NCBI GenBank assembly: GCA_910592005.1
Contig: CAJVPP010001525.1
Coordinates: 1-19,444, forward strand
DNA length: 19,444 nt
Direction: 5' to 3'
DNA from: Funneliformis mosseae
Taxonomy: Eukaryota; Glomeromycota; Glomeromycetes; Glomerales; Glomeraceae
Position numbers and translations under genes: made by a program. Each line of letters opens with the position of its first letter. Within the stretch, counting starts at the first letter, position 1. Below are positions 1-9,290 of this stretch, piece after piece. Under the pieces are notes generated by a model. It ran no database searches. It saw only the letters and a list, made by a program, of their open reading frames with translations, and had not been told where the DNA came from.

Positions 1-49
1 AAAAAAAAATTTTTTATTTATATGCATTAGTTGTGGCGTAATTCAAATT

Positions 50-1215
50 TTAATATGTTAGGATTTGCAATGATCGACGGGTGGTCGGATATTTTTTGGA
101 GGGAGTGTACATTGTATCAAGAATGATTTCATCGTAATTTTTGGTCATAATTCGAATAGATTACAGAATCGCCTTGCCTTCAAAGTTTCATTTATAAAGT
201 GGTTTTGTATAGGTCAACCAAACTTACGTAGCAAGTCCGTACATGAAGCGAAGCTAAGGGATAAAAATTGAATTTAATTTAGTTCCACATTATCACATTA
301 CATTACATGTTTGATATTTGCTCAATTATCCACTATCAATTTTTCGAGCACATCCCGTGGGAAAAAAAACTTAGTCACGCCGGTGATGGAATATGAAATA
401 TCACGATTCAAAGTTGGCGTACAATAGCAGTAGTATATTTCTTTCTCAAAACTTCCAGCATTATTAGGGTTATGACAGATCTAGCCAATCCGTTAGGTTG
501 AAATTCGAGATGATGAGTTGTTATTTCTAGCCAAAAGATAAGTAGATAGGATTTATCATGATTAATAATTTCAGCAATTTGGACTAATTATTTTATTTTT
601 ATATAGGCAATGTATGGAATATCAATTAACGCTTACGTGATGATTCTTATGAACGTTACTTTCGATTTTTGGATATAGGATAATTAATGAGGTAAGTGTT
701 TTATTATTCGTTGACTGGTTTCATACATAAATACTATTCAAACTTGTCTTTCTGAAAATTCCACTTCGATCATCACACATATGGCAAGACGAATATGAAG
801 CGGAAATGAAAATTCCCTGTGGCACAACTGTTAAATTATCCACATCACGGTCCATGACAAAATTATTTCCTTATACTTTCCCGCAAATATCGGTTCACAT
901 GTGATCCAGATCTTCGTGATACGATCATACTTGCCGATTTCAAGATCACGCGTATATCAGGTTCTCGAATAATATCTCATTGCTAATCGAATTTTCCGCT
1001 AGTTGTTCCAAGCACGCTTTTCAGACATATTGCTATTCTTGACATTCACCAGAAATCTCTGTCCTATAGACGCAGTAATACTTCTGTGGATTTCCATCAC
1101 CTGATTTTCGAAATTATGCGTCGTGAAAAAATATCTTAAATAATCATTACCATTTGCTGAATTAAAGTTCACTCAACGACCTTGAGATCAAAATCCTTGC
1201 TGTCTCTATTTACGA
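50..1215 (-). pseudogene. Decayed unknown gene, chain of broken open frames on the minus strand
   Basis: I do not recognise the family. Reading the minus strand from 1215 down to 50 gives successive open pieces with ordinary protein composition: about 1172-1002 (57 codons, ends at TAG 1001-999), about 947-870, 870-735, 581-411 (57 codons, ends at TGA 410-408), 414-325 and 148-53. Most neighbouring pieces are offset by one or two bases. One join looks like a true splice: donor GT at 734-733 and acceptor AG at 585-584 share phase 1, giving a 151-nt intron. The 870-735 piece contains a CxxC (HMCDDRS context after SSC). Single pieces of this length can arise by chance in AT-rich DNA; the argument is their order on one strand and their balanced composition. 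No promoter or start was found, and which fragments belong to one gene is inference. Confidence 0.4.
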
Positions 1216-1685
1216 AAAAAATAAAAAGCCTCACTGCAGCAGATGAAACTAATCCTCCGAAAAAGAACTTAAAAAGAATAAAAATAATTAATAATCAAAT
1301 GTAAAAAGGAAAGTGGAAAAAACAAAGTTGTCAGAGGCAATAAAGAATCCAACCCATAATTAATAAAAATAATTGCAAAAGTGTTCCGACCCAAAGAAAA
1401 GAAGGCGCAATTTCTAAAATAAAAAGTTGCATAGAAATATATATTTTATTGCTGCGTGCCGAAGTAACCGTGCGAGCACTAAACCAAAAATAAATAATAA
1501 TAAAAAATAAATCTGAATCACCGGATACCTACACAAATGATACGATCTGAAGAGAAAGAAAAGGACACAAGAATTTCTTGAAACATCGTCGGCCAGAAGT
1601 AGATTTGCTCATTATGATTGATGTCCAACAAAAATTAAATTTCGTTATTTTTCAAAAAAAAAAAAATAAAATAAAATGAATCGTT

Positions 1686-2055
1686 TTAATCTCTTGTAGA
1701 TTTTATTTCAATGGAGTGGAATAATTTGAATATAGGCATAAGTGAGTTCGAATCGGAAGTCTTATTATAAATTAAAAAAAAATTTATAATTAATTCAAAG
1801 ACTTCCGGAATAATATTTGGTAACCCCTTGCATTTATTGTTGCCCATTAAAGTATTTTGATCTTTGCCACTAAATTCAATGAGTACGCGAAAAATTCTTG
1901 CCTTCTCCAACGTGAATAATTAAATTGTAATTTTCTCCAGAAAGGAGCTTTCTCATAAATCAGGTAAAAAGCTACCTCCATGGCATGGTCTTACAAATAA
2001 TGTCTGACGATCGCAAACGTGTCGAGAAATAATTTGCGCAAATTCCAAGTCGAAT
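1686..2055 (-). pseudogene. Remnant of a BTB/POZ domain gene
   Basis: Three overlapping minus-strand frames give pieces that line up with the order of a BTB domain, a protein-protein interaction module. The piece at 1956-1876 (ATG to TGA, 26 residues) contains LLSGENYNLIIHVGEGKNF, which fits the first strand pair of BTB domains (usually a run like YDVIIxVGxxxxxKxFxAH). The piece at 1910-1686 contains LPNIIPEVFELIINFF, which fits the conserved 'ISPEVFExILxFIY' helix near the domain end. An upstream piece, 2055-1975, ends at TAG 1974-1972. The three pieces are in different frames and the middle of the domain is not recoverable. BTB proteins are abundant in Glomeromycotina. The match is from family memory, not a search. 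The 54-nt hairpin at 1754-1807 sits inside it. Confidence 0.4.
1754..1807. repeat. 20-bp stem hairpin with a 7-nt bulge
   Basis: Arm CGGAAGTCTT (1754-1763) is perfectly complementary to AAGACTTCCG (1798-1807). Inside it ATTATAAATT (1764-1773) pairs perfectly with AATTTATAAT (1781-1790). The 7-nt A loop is 1774-1780 and the bulge TAATTCA is 1791-1797. It could be the core of a small foldback element or chance in AT-rich DNA; the GC-containing outer 10 bp make chance less likely. Confidence 0.6.
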
Positions 2056-2111
2056 TTTTGGATTATTAATATATTTTATGGAATATTTATTTGAATTATG
2101 ATTTTTTACAG

Positions 2112-2353
2112 GAATTTACATAACATGTTTAAATCTTATAAAAGACGAAAAAACTAACATTCTTATTCATTGTAATGAGCATAGTTGCCCGGTTAACGAA
2201 AATTTTAATCCGGTTAAAGAATTTTTGGCCGGTCCAACCTCTACTAGCGAGAAGTCGAAAAAGTGGGCAAAGTCGGTATATATTTATTTTTTTTTTTCTT
2301 TCCTAAAGCTGCGTACGGACAGGAGTGCTAGTCTTAGCAGAATAATACTATGA
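2112..2353 (+). pseudogene. Exon-like open stretch, unknown product
   Basis: The plus frame is open from just after a strong acceptor-like TTTTTTACAG (ending 2111) to TGA at 2351-2353, 80 codons, without an ATG. The part 2112-2275 has balanced composition including HCNEHSCPVNENF and a Lys/Ser-rich tail; after 2276 (possible donor GTATAT) the frame runs into a poly-T tract and is probably intron. Two CCGGTTAA words at 2189 and 2210 fall inside it. I do not recognise the protein. It could be one internal exon of a decayed gene whose other exons are not identifiable. Confidence 0.3.
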
Positions 2354-2516
2354 CAATTGTTTTGGATGTCAGATTTCTTTGATCATCTGGTCTGACCACC
2401 TTTTTTTATTTTATTTTTAAGTACGTTGCGTTTAATTCGTCCATTAGAAATTTAACCTTAAATTCAAAATTCAGCGCATCTACGCTATTTTGTTTTGTTG
2501 CAATTATTATCTGCAT

Positions 2517-2701
2517 ATGCGTGACAAGTTACGCCGATTATTTCTATATTATGAAGGAGTGATGTTTATCTGTCACCTAGTCACGAGATATCAAGTTTCG
2601 ATTTTTATTATGCTTTCAGGGGACTTAGTTTTTTTTGGTTAGGTGTTGGCATATTTGTCACACCCATGTTTGTCATCCGATCGGTGTAACCTGTCACACA
2701 T
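2517..2701. mobile_element. MITE-like element with imperfect 22-bp terminal inverted repeats
   Basis: The left arm 2517-2538 contains GTGACAAGTTACGCCGAT; the reverse complement of the right arm 2680-2701 contains GTGACAGGTTACACCGAT. Over 22 bp the arms match at 19 positions, and the three differences are all transitions. The unit is 185 bp. Extra TGTCA words lie inside (near 2570, 2657, 2671). I found no clear target-site duplication, and no transposase. The label MITE is inference from size and arms. Confidence 0.4.
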
Positions 2702-3057
2702 TTCGGACGAGCGCATATGAGGTTTGATTCTATGTTAATGTTGTGACTGAAATTGATTTTCAGGAAAAAAGGTATCAGGAATTCCAAAATCAATAATGTT
2801 TTTTACTTTGCACTTTCTTATTTTCATTTTTTTCATTTAACAATATAATCAATTAATTCTGATGTAAAATTCCGTTTATAAATTTATGAAATAAAATTAT
2901 TACAAGAGAGATCGACTGCAAAGTTATTTTCAAAGATCGACAAGAATTAATTTTGACCCGATACAGAATTTAAAAAAAATGAATTAAAATGAATTAGAAT
3001 ACCGAAATGATCTAAGGGCATTTTGGTCTTTGTGATTTTTTCGAATATAAAATTCAG

Positions 3058-3064
3058 TATATAA
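3058..3064 (+). promoter_or_regulatory. TATA box of the secreted protein gene
   Basis: TATATAA at 3058-3064 lies 57 bp before the ATG at 3115. This spacing leaves room for a start site about 25-30 bp downstream and a short 5' leader. Similar TATA-to-ATG spacing is seen at 12537 and at 17995-17988. Confidence 0.6.
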
Positions 3065-3114
3065 GGTCTACCTGATTTTTCGACAAAAGAGGAAAAAAAT
3101 TTATCATTTCAATC

Positions 3115-4863
3115 ATGAAGAAAACCATTTTATACATCTTATTACAATTTTCATTGGCAGTTTTTGCTGATTGGATCACCGTAGAACATGATTTTAAAAT
3201 GTGCGACCAGGACGTACCTTCTAAACGTGCGGCGGTTCATATTGGCGACGATGGCGTTACTTATTCGTCGTCCCTTTTGGTCAAGGATATTCAAACTATA
3301 AATCATGAGTCACCCTCAACAACTGTAAACGTCACTATGTGGGGGTGTACCTATGATTGTCAATTCAGCTTTATGTTGAAAGTAAACAGGGATGATCATT
3401 CCGTTTCGTCATTTACCAATCAAAAAGAAGATAACTACATTTGTAATTTAAGTAAATACACTTTTAAACTTATTCCGACACCTAAAATAACATATCAGGA
3501 TAAACTACCTAACCCAGGTCATATATTTCCAACCTATCTAACTGCAAAGTATTGCAGTGAAGGTAAACACCCCGATGCACCCGGATTTCCAATTGACAAA
3601 ACAGATAATGTAGCCGAATGCATCGATCATTTGACTGGTAATCAAGTCGGAACATACGCTGCATCTCTTCAGTTCGGTTCAGGCAGCTCGTTCAAATCTG
3701 ATGGTTATAATGTTGCTACATATCACATGATTAATTCGGCAAACAAGCTATTCAATCATTGGGAGAGTCATCATCGAGGGTTCCATGATGCCCTTAATGA
3801 ACTAAGTACTAAAGCCGCTGATCTAACAGAATTGAAACCACCTACGCTTAAAAGTAACTTGCTCAAAAATATTGTTCCTATGGTCGCTGGCATTGCTCCT
3901 TTATCTGTTCCTATTACAGTGGGACCTATAGTTGACGAAGTAAATGAAGTAAATGAGAGCGCGGAACCATCCTTTACCAAAATCTCCGAACTTGCTGCCG
4001 AAATTGGTGCAGCAGATGATTTTATAGCATCAGCTAAAGGAACTGCCAAAAATGCAGCGGTAGAATGGAGAGATGCAGCGATGAAAAGTAAGGTCGCTCA
4101 AATTGCAAATAGCCTTGATAAAGGATGCGATCAAACATCGAGCTGCTTAAAATTATATACTCAAAAGTCTACAATAGAGTATATCGCAGAATTCTATGGA
4201 AAATCAGAAAACCCGAATCTTGGTCAAATCATTGCTGCTTTGAATAAGCTCGACGACGAGATCACGAAGAGGGATACGGTGGATAATTTAGGATTCTTTA
4301 CGACCAACATGATGAACTTATACTTTCTTCCAAATTTAATGGAAAGTGTTTATCAATCAATTACCGGCACAGGTACAAACTATACAGATATTCCATCATA
4401 CCTATCAGCCGCAAGTAATAGTCTCCAATCTCATTTTGAAGATACATTACTTAATAATTTTTTTACTGGAAACAAGTCATTATTAGATAGTTTTACTGCT
4501 AATCAAGTGGTGAATCATGATCAAATACTTGCCAATTATGATGACGTATATAATACTATTAAAAACGGTACATATGACAATTTGGCGGTATCAATAATAA
4601 GCGCTAATGTTGAAATATGTGACCCAAAACCTTCAATTTGCGGTCAACCTTGTAATGAAGGTCTTGGCGTTATTTATTGTCCAACAATAGGAAATGATAC
4701 TAATAGCTGTGTAACAACTGCCTCAGATAACCAAATAAAGGAATTTAACTTGCTTCGAGATACCTCTGATATATGTTCAAATGATAAAAGTACTGGTTGG
4801 AATATAACTCATAATCCCCATTGTGATATTAAACAATTACAATGTAAACCCGAACATGAATGA
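3115..4863 (+). CDS. Secreted cysteine-rich protein of unknown function, 582 aa
   Basis: Single-exon gene with no family that I recognise. Residues 1-18 form a signal peptide (basic MKK, hydrophobic core, likely cleavage VFA|DW), so the product should enter the secretory route. The mature part has 16 cysteines: 30, 78, 82, 110, 147, 169, 338, 344, then a C-terminal cluster at 502, 509, 513, 522, 532, 554, 570 and 577. Several N-glycosylation sequons are present (for example N72-V-T, N111-L-S, N563-I-T). Residues about 253-273 are a hydrophobic Gly/Pro-containing segment flanked by long, probably helical, Ala/Lys/Glu-rich stretches; there is no clear second transmembrane anchor or GPI signal, and the protein ends in a hydrophilic KPEHE tail. 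Base composition is less AT-rich than the flanks, supporting a real gene. A TATA box lies 57 bp upstream and AATAAA follows the stop. An extracellular, disulfide-bonded role at the hypha surface or plant interface is inference. Confidence 0.88.
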   Translation: MKKTILYILLQFSLAVFADWITVEHDFKMCDQDVPSKRAAVHIGDDGVTYSSSLLVKDIQTINHESPSTTVNVTMWGCTYDCQFSFMLKVNRDDHSVSSFTNQKEDNYICNLSKYTFKLIPTPKITYQDKLPNPGHIFPTYLTAKYCSEGKHPDAPGFPIDKTDNVAECIDHLTGNQVGTYAASLQFGSGSSFKSDGYNVATYHMINSANKLFNHWESHHRGFHDALNELSTKAADLTELKPPTLKSNLLKNIVPMVAGIAPLSVPITVGPIVDEVNEVNESAEPSFTKISELAAEIGAADDFIASAKGTAKNAAVEWRDAAMKSKVAQIANSLDKGCDQTSSCLKLYTQKSTIEYIAEFYGKSENPNLGQIIAALNKLDDEITKRDTVDNLGFFTTNMMNLYFLPNLMESVYQSITGTGTNYTDIPSYLSAASNSLQSHFEDTLLNNFFTGNKSLLDSFTANQVVNHDQILANYDDVYNTIKNGTYDNLAVSIISANVEICDPKPSICGQPCNEGLGVIYCPTIGNDTNSCVTTASDNQIKEFNLLRDTSDICSNDKSTGWNITHNPHCDIKQLQCKPEHE

Positions 4864-4934
4864 AATTTAGTGTCGATTAATTGTGCGTATTATTAGAAGA
4901 ATGTTGTTATAAGTTTTAATTTATTTTCTAACAT

Positions 4935-4940
4935 AATAAA
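4935..4940 (+). terminator. Polyadenylation signal AATAAA
   Basis: AATAAA lies 72 bp after the stop codon of the secreted protein gene, in AT-rich sequence suited to 3'-end formation. Confidence 0.5.
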
Positions 4941-5507
4941 TAGATAATATTCAATTAAAAGAAATTTATTTTTTTAATATTTATAGTTCTCCATTTATCT
5001 TACTTATTATAATAAAGAAAAGTTTTCGAATTAATATATCAATAAATAAAGGAATTTATTTCGCAAATCAATTTCAGAAATAGACTTGAAACTTAATTTT
5101 TCATAGTTTCCTCGAGATGTTGTTTCATCTACTAATGAGATAGAAAATTACACTGATTAAATACGGACACTTCTTACATTTTACAGAGAAAACTTATCAT
5201 CATCGGGGCATATATTCAGCCAAGTCTTTACCATCTCGAAATTCGTTGGAAGAAGATTCTATTTAACGTAACAATATAAAATGTATTTTAAATATAAATT
5301 GGCTAAGAAAATAGATGATATGGCTTTGACCAAACTGCTAGCTTTGTAAAATTGCATTGATGTTTGAAACGTATGTTTGTAAAAGAATAGAATAGTAAAA
5401 AAAAAATTTTTTTTTTTTCAGAAGAATTACTTAAATTTATATGATCAGGAGATTCTTTGTTTGTATAAAATTTATTTTTTAGATTTGTCTAACAAATATT
5501 AAATAAT
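4941..5507. other. AT-rich spacer without a supported gene
   Basis: Mostly A/T-rich with a poly-A/poly-T palindromic run at about 5398-5419. The less AT-rich patch 5187-5265 is open in three plus frames at once, so no coding frame can be chosen. Confidence 0.5.
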
Positions 5508-5650
5508 TTTAAATTTATATCATATTGATTGCTAGGAAAATCAGGTTCCGGGAATTTCTTAACATATTGAGATTTTTATTGCATTTTAGTTTTTTGACGA
5601 TAAAATTTCTCGGTACCTGGTTTCCTAGCCATCTTCTCATATAATTTAAA
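5508..5650. repeat. Foldback element with about 45-50 bp imperfect arms
   Basis: The left arm core 5531-5557 (GCTAGGAAAATCAGG...) and the right arm core 5603-5629 (...TACCTGGTTTCCTAGC) are reverse complements with a few mismatches and one gap. Weaker pairing extends outward to 5508 and 5650 (TTTAAATT[T]ATAT on both arms). The loop is 5558-5602. It would fold into a long hairpin as RNA. It could be a small non-autonomous transposon or a hairpin RNA source; no target duplication was seen. Confidence 0.55.
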
Positions 5651-5790
5651 TCATTTAGATAAAATTTATTACGCGATTTAAAATATTATGACAAACGTCA
5701 CATGATATATATATAATAAAGCATATCTTTATAAATTAAACTACAAAATTTCAATAAATATTTTCTTTTAAATCCTATTTCCAAGGACCA

Positions 5791-6101
5791 ATGATTCAAG
5801 AACTTTTTATGGTAAGTAATTCATTTAGAAATAATAAAAAGATTTTATTTAGATCAAACCATTCTATGATGTTCTCGAAAATAGCTATCCATTGTCCTTT
5901 TGCTTAATTGACAACATTCAGTTGATAACCGCAATAAATATAAAACGTAAGAGCTTACAAATATACGGTATTTCTTCAGAAATCACCTTTCGTTTTATGA
6001 GACGTCTATTTAAAAAAAATTCAATAAAATATTCTTTCGCCGATGATGTATTTGCTGAATTGAAAATAATGTGTTGTTGTTTTTTGTTAACTATTTACTG
6101 A
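5791..6101 (+). CDS. Candidate small gene, 89 aa if a 41-nt intron is spliced
   Basis: ATG at 5791 opens a 7-codon exon ending at 5811, followed by a consensus donor GTAAGT (5812) and an acceptor TTTATTTAG (ending 5852). Exon 2 (5853-6101) continues in frame to a stop. A TATA-like run sits at about 5703-5715. The predicted protein has no signal peptide and no family that I recognise; it ends in a Cys/Phe/Leu-rich tail. The intron would be unusually short beside the 64-77 nt introns of the kinase genes. Without splicing the first ATG gives only 38 codons. This may be a decayed exon rather than a working gene. Confidence 0.22.
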
Positions 6102-6254
6102 AAAAGAATTGTTTGTAGGTTATATAATAGAAAGTCATTAAGTAATCACTTTGGGCTCCGAACTTAAGAATTTTGAAATCTATTAAACTAGGGAACGGTA
6201 ATCGAAGCATAACAGGACTTATAATAAAAATTTATAATTTTTTCAATTTTCTTA

Positions 6255-6452
6255 ATGTTCTATTTTTGTGAAACGCACATGACCAGCAACGCAGAATTCT
6301 ATTGGTTAATCAATATGCAGGACATTGGCGTAGTAATGGATTGTCCTCGGACAAAAAGTAATTTAATAATACTTTTTCTAGATAATTCCACCACCAAAGC
6401 TCAAATGCTCCAATACTTAACTATTATCAATTATTCAATTTTCCTTCTCTGA
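6255..6452 (+). CDS. Candidate 65-codon ORF, unknown
   Basis: ATG-to-stop frame of 65 residues in a patch less AT-rich than its surroundings. Contains FYWLINMQDIGVVMDC and DNSTTKAQML segments; no family recognised, no signal peptide. No TATA box was found close upstream. It could be an exon of the same decayed locus as 5791-6101. Chance is not excluded at this length. Confidence 0.2.
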   Translation: MFYFCETHMTSNAEFYWLINMQDIGVVMDCPRTKSNLIILFLDNSTTKAQMLQYLTIINYSIFLL

Positions 6453-6642
6453 TAAATCCAAGAATAACTACAAAGAGATAATTTAATGATAAAATAATTT
6501 TAGTAACTTGTTATTTCTAAAAAATAAATGATTCTATACAATAATAAAGATAATTTTTTTTTTTAAAAAAAAAGAAACACTTAATACCTGAACATAGTCT
6601 GGAACTTATACGTTATCTTCTTAGAACCTTCTATACCTATGC

Positions 6643-7257
6643 TTAAATAGTTGGCACGGCAACTGAACCAACCGATGGAACAATAGGAACGTGAAAAACA
6701 GCCACACACAAAACATTCACTTTTGAATATGTTTCACTGTTGAGATAATATACCGTCCAATTTTCATGTTGTCCTACAAAAATAAGTAATATATATATTT
6801 ATCTGTGAATTTAATATTGAGAAAAATTGATATGTTTGGGTGTGTTATTCATGATCGAATATCCTTTATACTTAATTCTTTTTGGATGGTTCTTTTAGAT
6901 ACTTCCTTACCTTAATTTTATTTTGAAAATATGTTTGGTAAACTTTTATTTATATTTTTGACGTCTAAATTTTACTTTCAAAGTCATTTACCAATTTTTT
7001 CATTTTGCTTAATCATGATTTGGAAGATTTTAGCATGTAAGATTAATCGACCCTACTTGCAAAAAAATTTCTAATTAAGTGGAACGCTTTATCTTTTTTT
7101 GATTTGAAAAGTAGTTCAAATTATTATAATTTATCATTACCTTTAAAAAAAAAAAGTTTCTTTTATGGAGATTACTAAGCATTTCCATGATTGCATATAC
7201 CTCGAAGTATTTGCATCACGGAATTCGCTTCCAGAGTGGTCTTAATCAAATTAATCA
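6643..7257 (-). pseudogene. Possible two-exon gene end on the minus strand, 5' part missing
   Basis: Exon A (7257-7201) lies between an acceptor-like CTCTAG and a donor GTATAT and reads INLIKTTLEANSVMQILR. Exon C (6773-6643) follows an acceptor TTTTTGTAG and runs 42 codons to TAA (6645-6643), ending in a Val/Pro-rich tail. Donor and acceptor are both phase 1, so the two can be joined in frame, but the intron would be about 427 nt and may hide another exon. No start codon or promoter was found upstream. No family recognised; a resemblance of nearby VSKRTIQKEL (minus, about 6902-6873) to Tc1-type transposase helix-turn-helix sequences is suggestive only. Confidence 0.28.
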
Positions 7258-7803
7258 CTAGAGATTTTCTATTAATATACTTATAATATAAAAATATTTA
7301 CCTTTACATTAATACTAATTCACAGAACATGTTGAGAAAATAAAGTAAAAGTCACCAATTCAGTTTTATAATATTGCCATTTCTCGAGAAATTAATGAGC
7401 GTAATAGATAATGCGTAGAAGGAAAAGCGGTGGAAATGATTAAGTTAATGAAATAAGGAAGGCATATTAAAAATTTGAAGAAAAATATAACGTTGAGATT
7501 GTATGTAATATTAATATTATAGAAGAATCTTCTTAACGAAACACAACTGTTAAATATTTGCTTTTATTATTGAACGGCAACCATGATATGAAAATATTTT
7601 AAAAAATAACCTGCTTTATTTGAAATTTAAGAAAGTATATAAAGAAAATAATAAATCAACTACAAGTGTAAAAAATATAATTTTAAATTTACACGCTTTG
7701 AAAAAAAATAGGAAAAAAGAGCATTTTGAATTACACGTATTTAAAAAAATAGTGGTGAAAAAAAGAAATAATATTCAGTCATATGAATATTTAATCACTT
7801 GTT

Positions 7804-8085
7804 AATGTATTGTCGTTGTGGGATAGCGCGTGAGATTTGCTAACCAGCTATCCTCGGGTACGATTCCCAAAATATGCAATATATTGATAACTGTTATGAC
7901 AACAAGTTTCTTATCGAGGTGTATATAAAGATTCCACAGAAAACCCTGCCCCTTGGAAACAAAACCGATGACCCATGTGGTATGACGTGCTGGCGCATAA
8001 GTGGTACCCTAAGCGTTGAGAGTAAAAGGTAACGCCCTTGTTTACGACCACCGAGGCAAGATGTCAGCAGGCATTCAATATCAAC
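7804..8085 (+). mobile_element. tRNA-derived SINE-like element
   Basis: The head resembles a tRNA: TGTCGTTGTGG (7811-7821) matches the RNA polymerase III A box (TRGCNNARYGG) at 9 of 11 positions, and GGTACGATTCC (7857-7867) matches the B box (GGTTCGANNCC) at 10 of 11. Their start-to-start distance is 46 bp, normal for a tRNA. The anticodon-arm region contains TTTGCTAA but the stem does not pair well, so it is not a functional tRNA. A non-tRNA body, clearly more GC-rich than the surroundings, follows to about 8085 and ends near an A-rich stretch (8090-8097). No convincing target-site duplication was found. Confidence 0.5.
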
Positions 8086-8100
8086 TCCAAAAAAAATTTT

Positions 8101-8776
8101 TTAAATTCACTAGTAAAAAACTTTTTCCTTAATAATTACAAACTCGAATGATATCTACATTTGTTTTACAATTATGACAAACAAAATCAAGCAATCAACC
8201 TTTAAAATTTCATGATTTATATTAAACTTACTCAGAAGAACAACCAAACCATCAAGGGTCATTTAAAGGCTATTCGATGACGTTTATTACGAAAATGTTC
8301 GAAATATATTTACTTATCAGTAAATGGTTTGTATGATTAAAAAGTTTTAAGAAATTTTTTTAGAGTAGGTGCGAAGTTTTGGTAAGATAATAAGACAAAA
8401 TAAACTAGCCATTTTATCAAGATGCAATTGTTACTAAATTTATTTTTTTAAATACAGCCGGTGGAACTTAGTGATATAATTCTTTCATTTAATTAACACT
8501 GACGAATTTTTTTTTTTTTTTTTAATTATCGTAACTATAATTCATTCAACATCAAGATTTTTTTTTTAAATTATTTTCTTTTTGAAACATTTGTAATTAT
8601 TACATTAATGAAAATGGATTATAGGAAAAGGTTTGCTCCCGAACCCGAAGGTCAAAGGAGCGTGTTGTTCATTTCATTTGAAAGTTTAATAACCAGATAT
8701 TTTTTGAAAGAAATATTTTCTCTCATCAAAATTTTTTGTGAAAAAATGCATCAAAATGTTTGAAAATACATGATTT
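8101..8776. other. AT-rich spacer, nothing supported
   Basis: Low-complexity A/T runs dominate (for example poly-T at 8510-8523). No frame with convincing composition, promoter or splice sites was found on either strand. Confidence 0.45.
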
Positions 8777-9135
8777 ATGCCTAAATTCAAACATAAACAA
8801 CGACAATTGGGCCAAATGCCTTGCTATGTTTAAACAATGCAGTTAGAGTTAGAGTTTAGGGAATCCAACTTCTATCGCACAGTAAATTTAAACGGGCAAA
8901 AGAAAGTATTCCAATTATAAAAAAAGAAATCCCAAAAGAAATCACCGAAGACTATAATCTCGGTATGAAATATAATTTTTTAAATTTTTTGAATTTTTTT
9001 TTTATTAAGTTTCAAGTCTAATATTCACTTATGCATTAAAGAATTTTACAATTAGATCATTCATCTTGGAAGTTACTTAATGATGCATTCTTATTTTTAA
9101 TTTGTAAATTAAAACACTACACGACGAAAATTTGA
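8777..9135 (+). pseudogene. Degenerate N-terminal part of an unknown gene
   Basis: ATG at 8777 opens a basic 18-codon frame (MPKFKHKQRQLGQM...). An exon-like piece in another frame, 8860-8962, begins after acceptor-like GTTTAG and contains IPIIKKEIPKEITEDYNL. It ends at donor GTATGA (8963). A second piece begins after TTTACAATTAG at 9056 in matching phase and reads HSSWKLLNDAFLF up to TGA 9133-9135; the intron would be 93 nt. Composition is protein-like and the phases agree, but the first ATG frame needs a shift to reach 8860, so the locus looks broken. A transposon-encoded origin is a guess. Confidence 0.32.
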
Positions 9136-9290
9136 GGTAAAGCTAACTGACATTTATTTTTTTTTTTAAAAAAAAAATATAAATTAAACATATTTGATAG
9201 TAGAATACTCATTTTCTATGGACTTTATCATAGGAGCATTTTATTCATGATTGGCCACCTTTGCCTAGAAATCAAAGAAATACCTCTTGA

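Noticed and set aside
2608..2793. 61-codon minus-strand frame
   Set aside because: No ATG start; its most regular part is the right arm of the inverted-repeat element.
3771..4049. 92-codon minus-strand frame inside the secreted protein gene
   Set aside because: Shadow of the well-supported plus-strand gene; no promoter or motif of its own.
5187..5265. Exon-like patch after TTTACAG
   Set aside because: All three plus frames are open, so no reading can be preferred; one frame vaguely recalls kinase tails but no kinase sequence lies upstream.
7620..7805. 61-codon Lys-rich frame
   Set aside because: Starts with TTG, is translated A-rich spacer and has no motif.
8842..8861. Telomere repeat tract
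   Set aside because: Only about three degenerate units; not enough for a telomere or clear interstitial tract.
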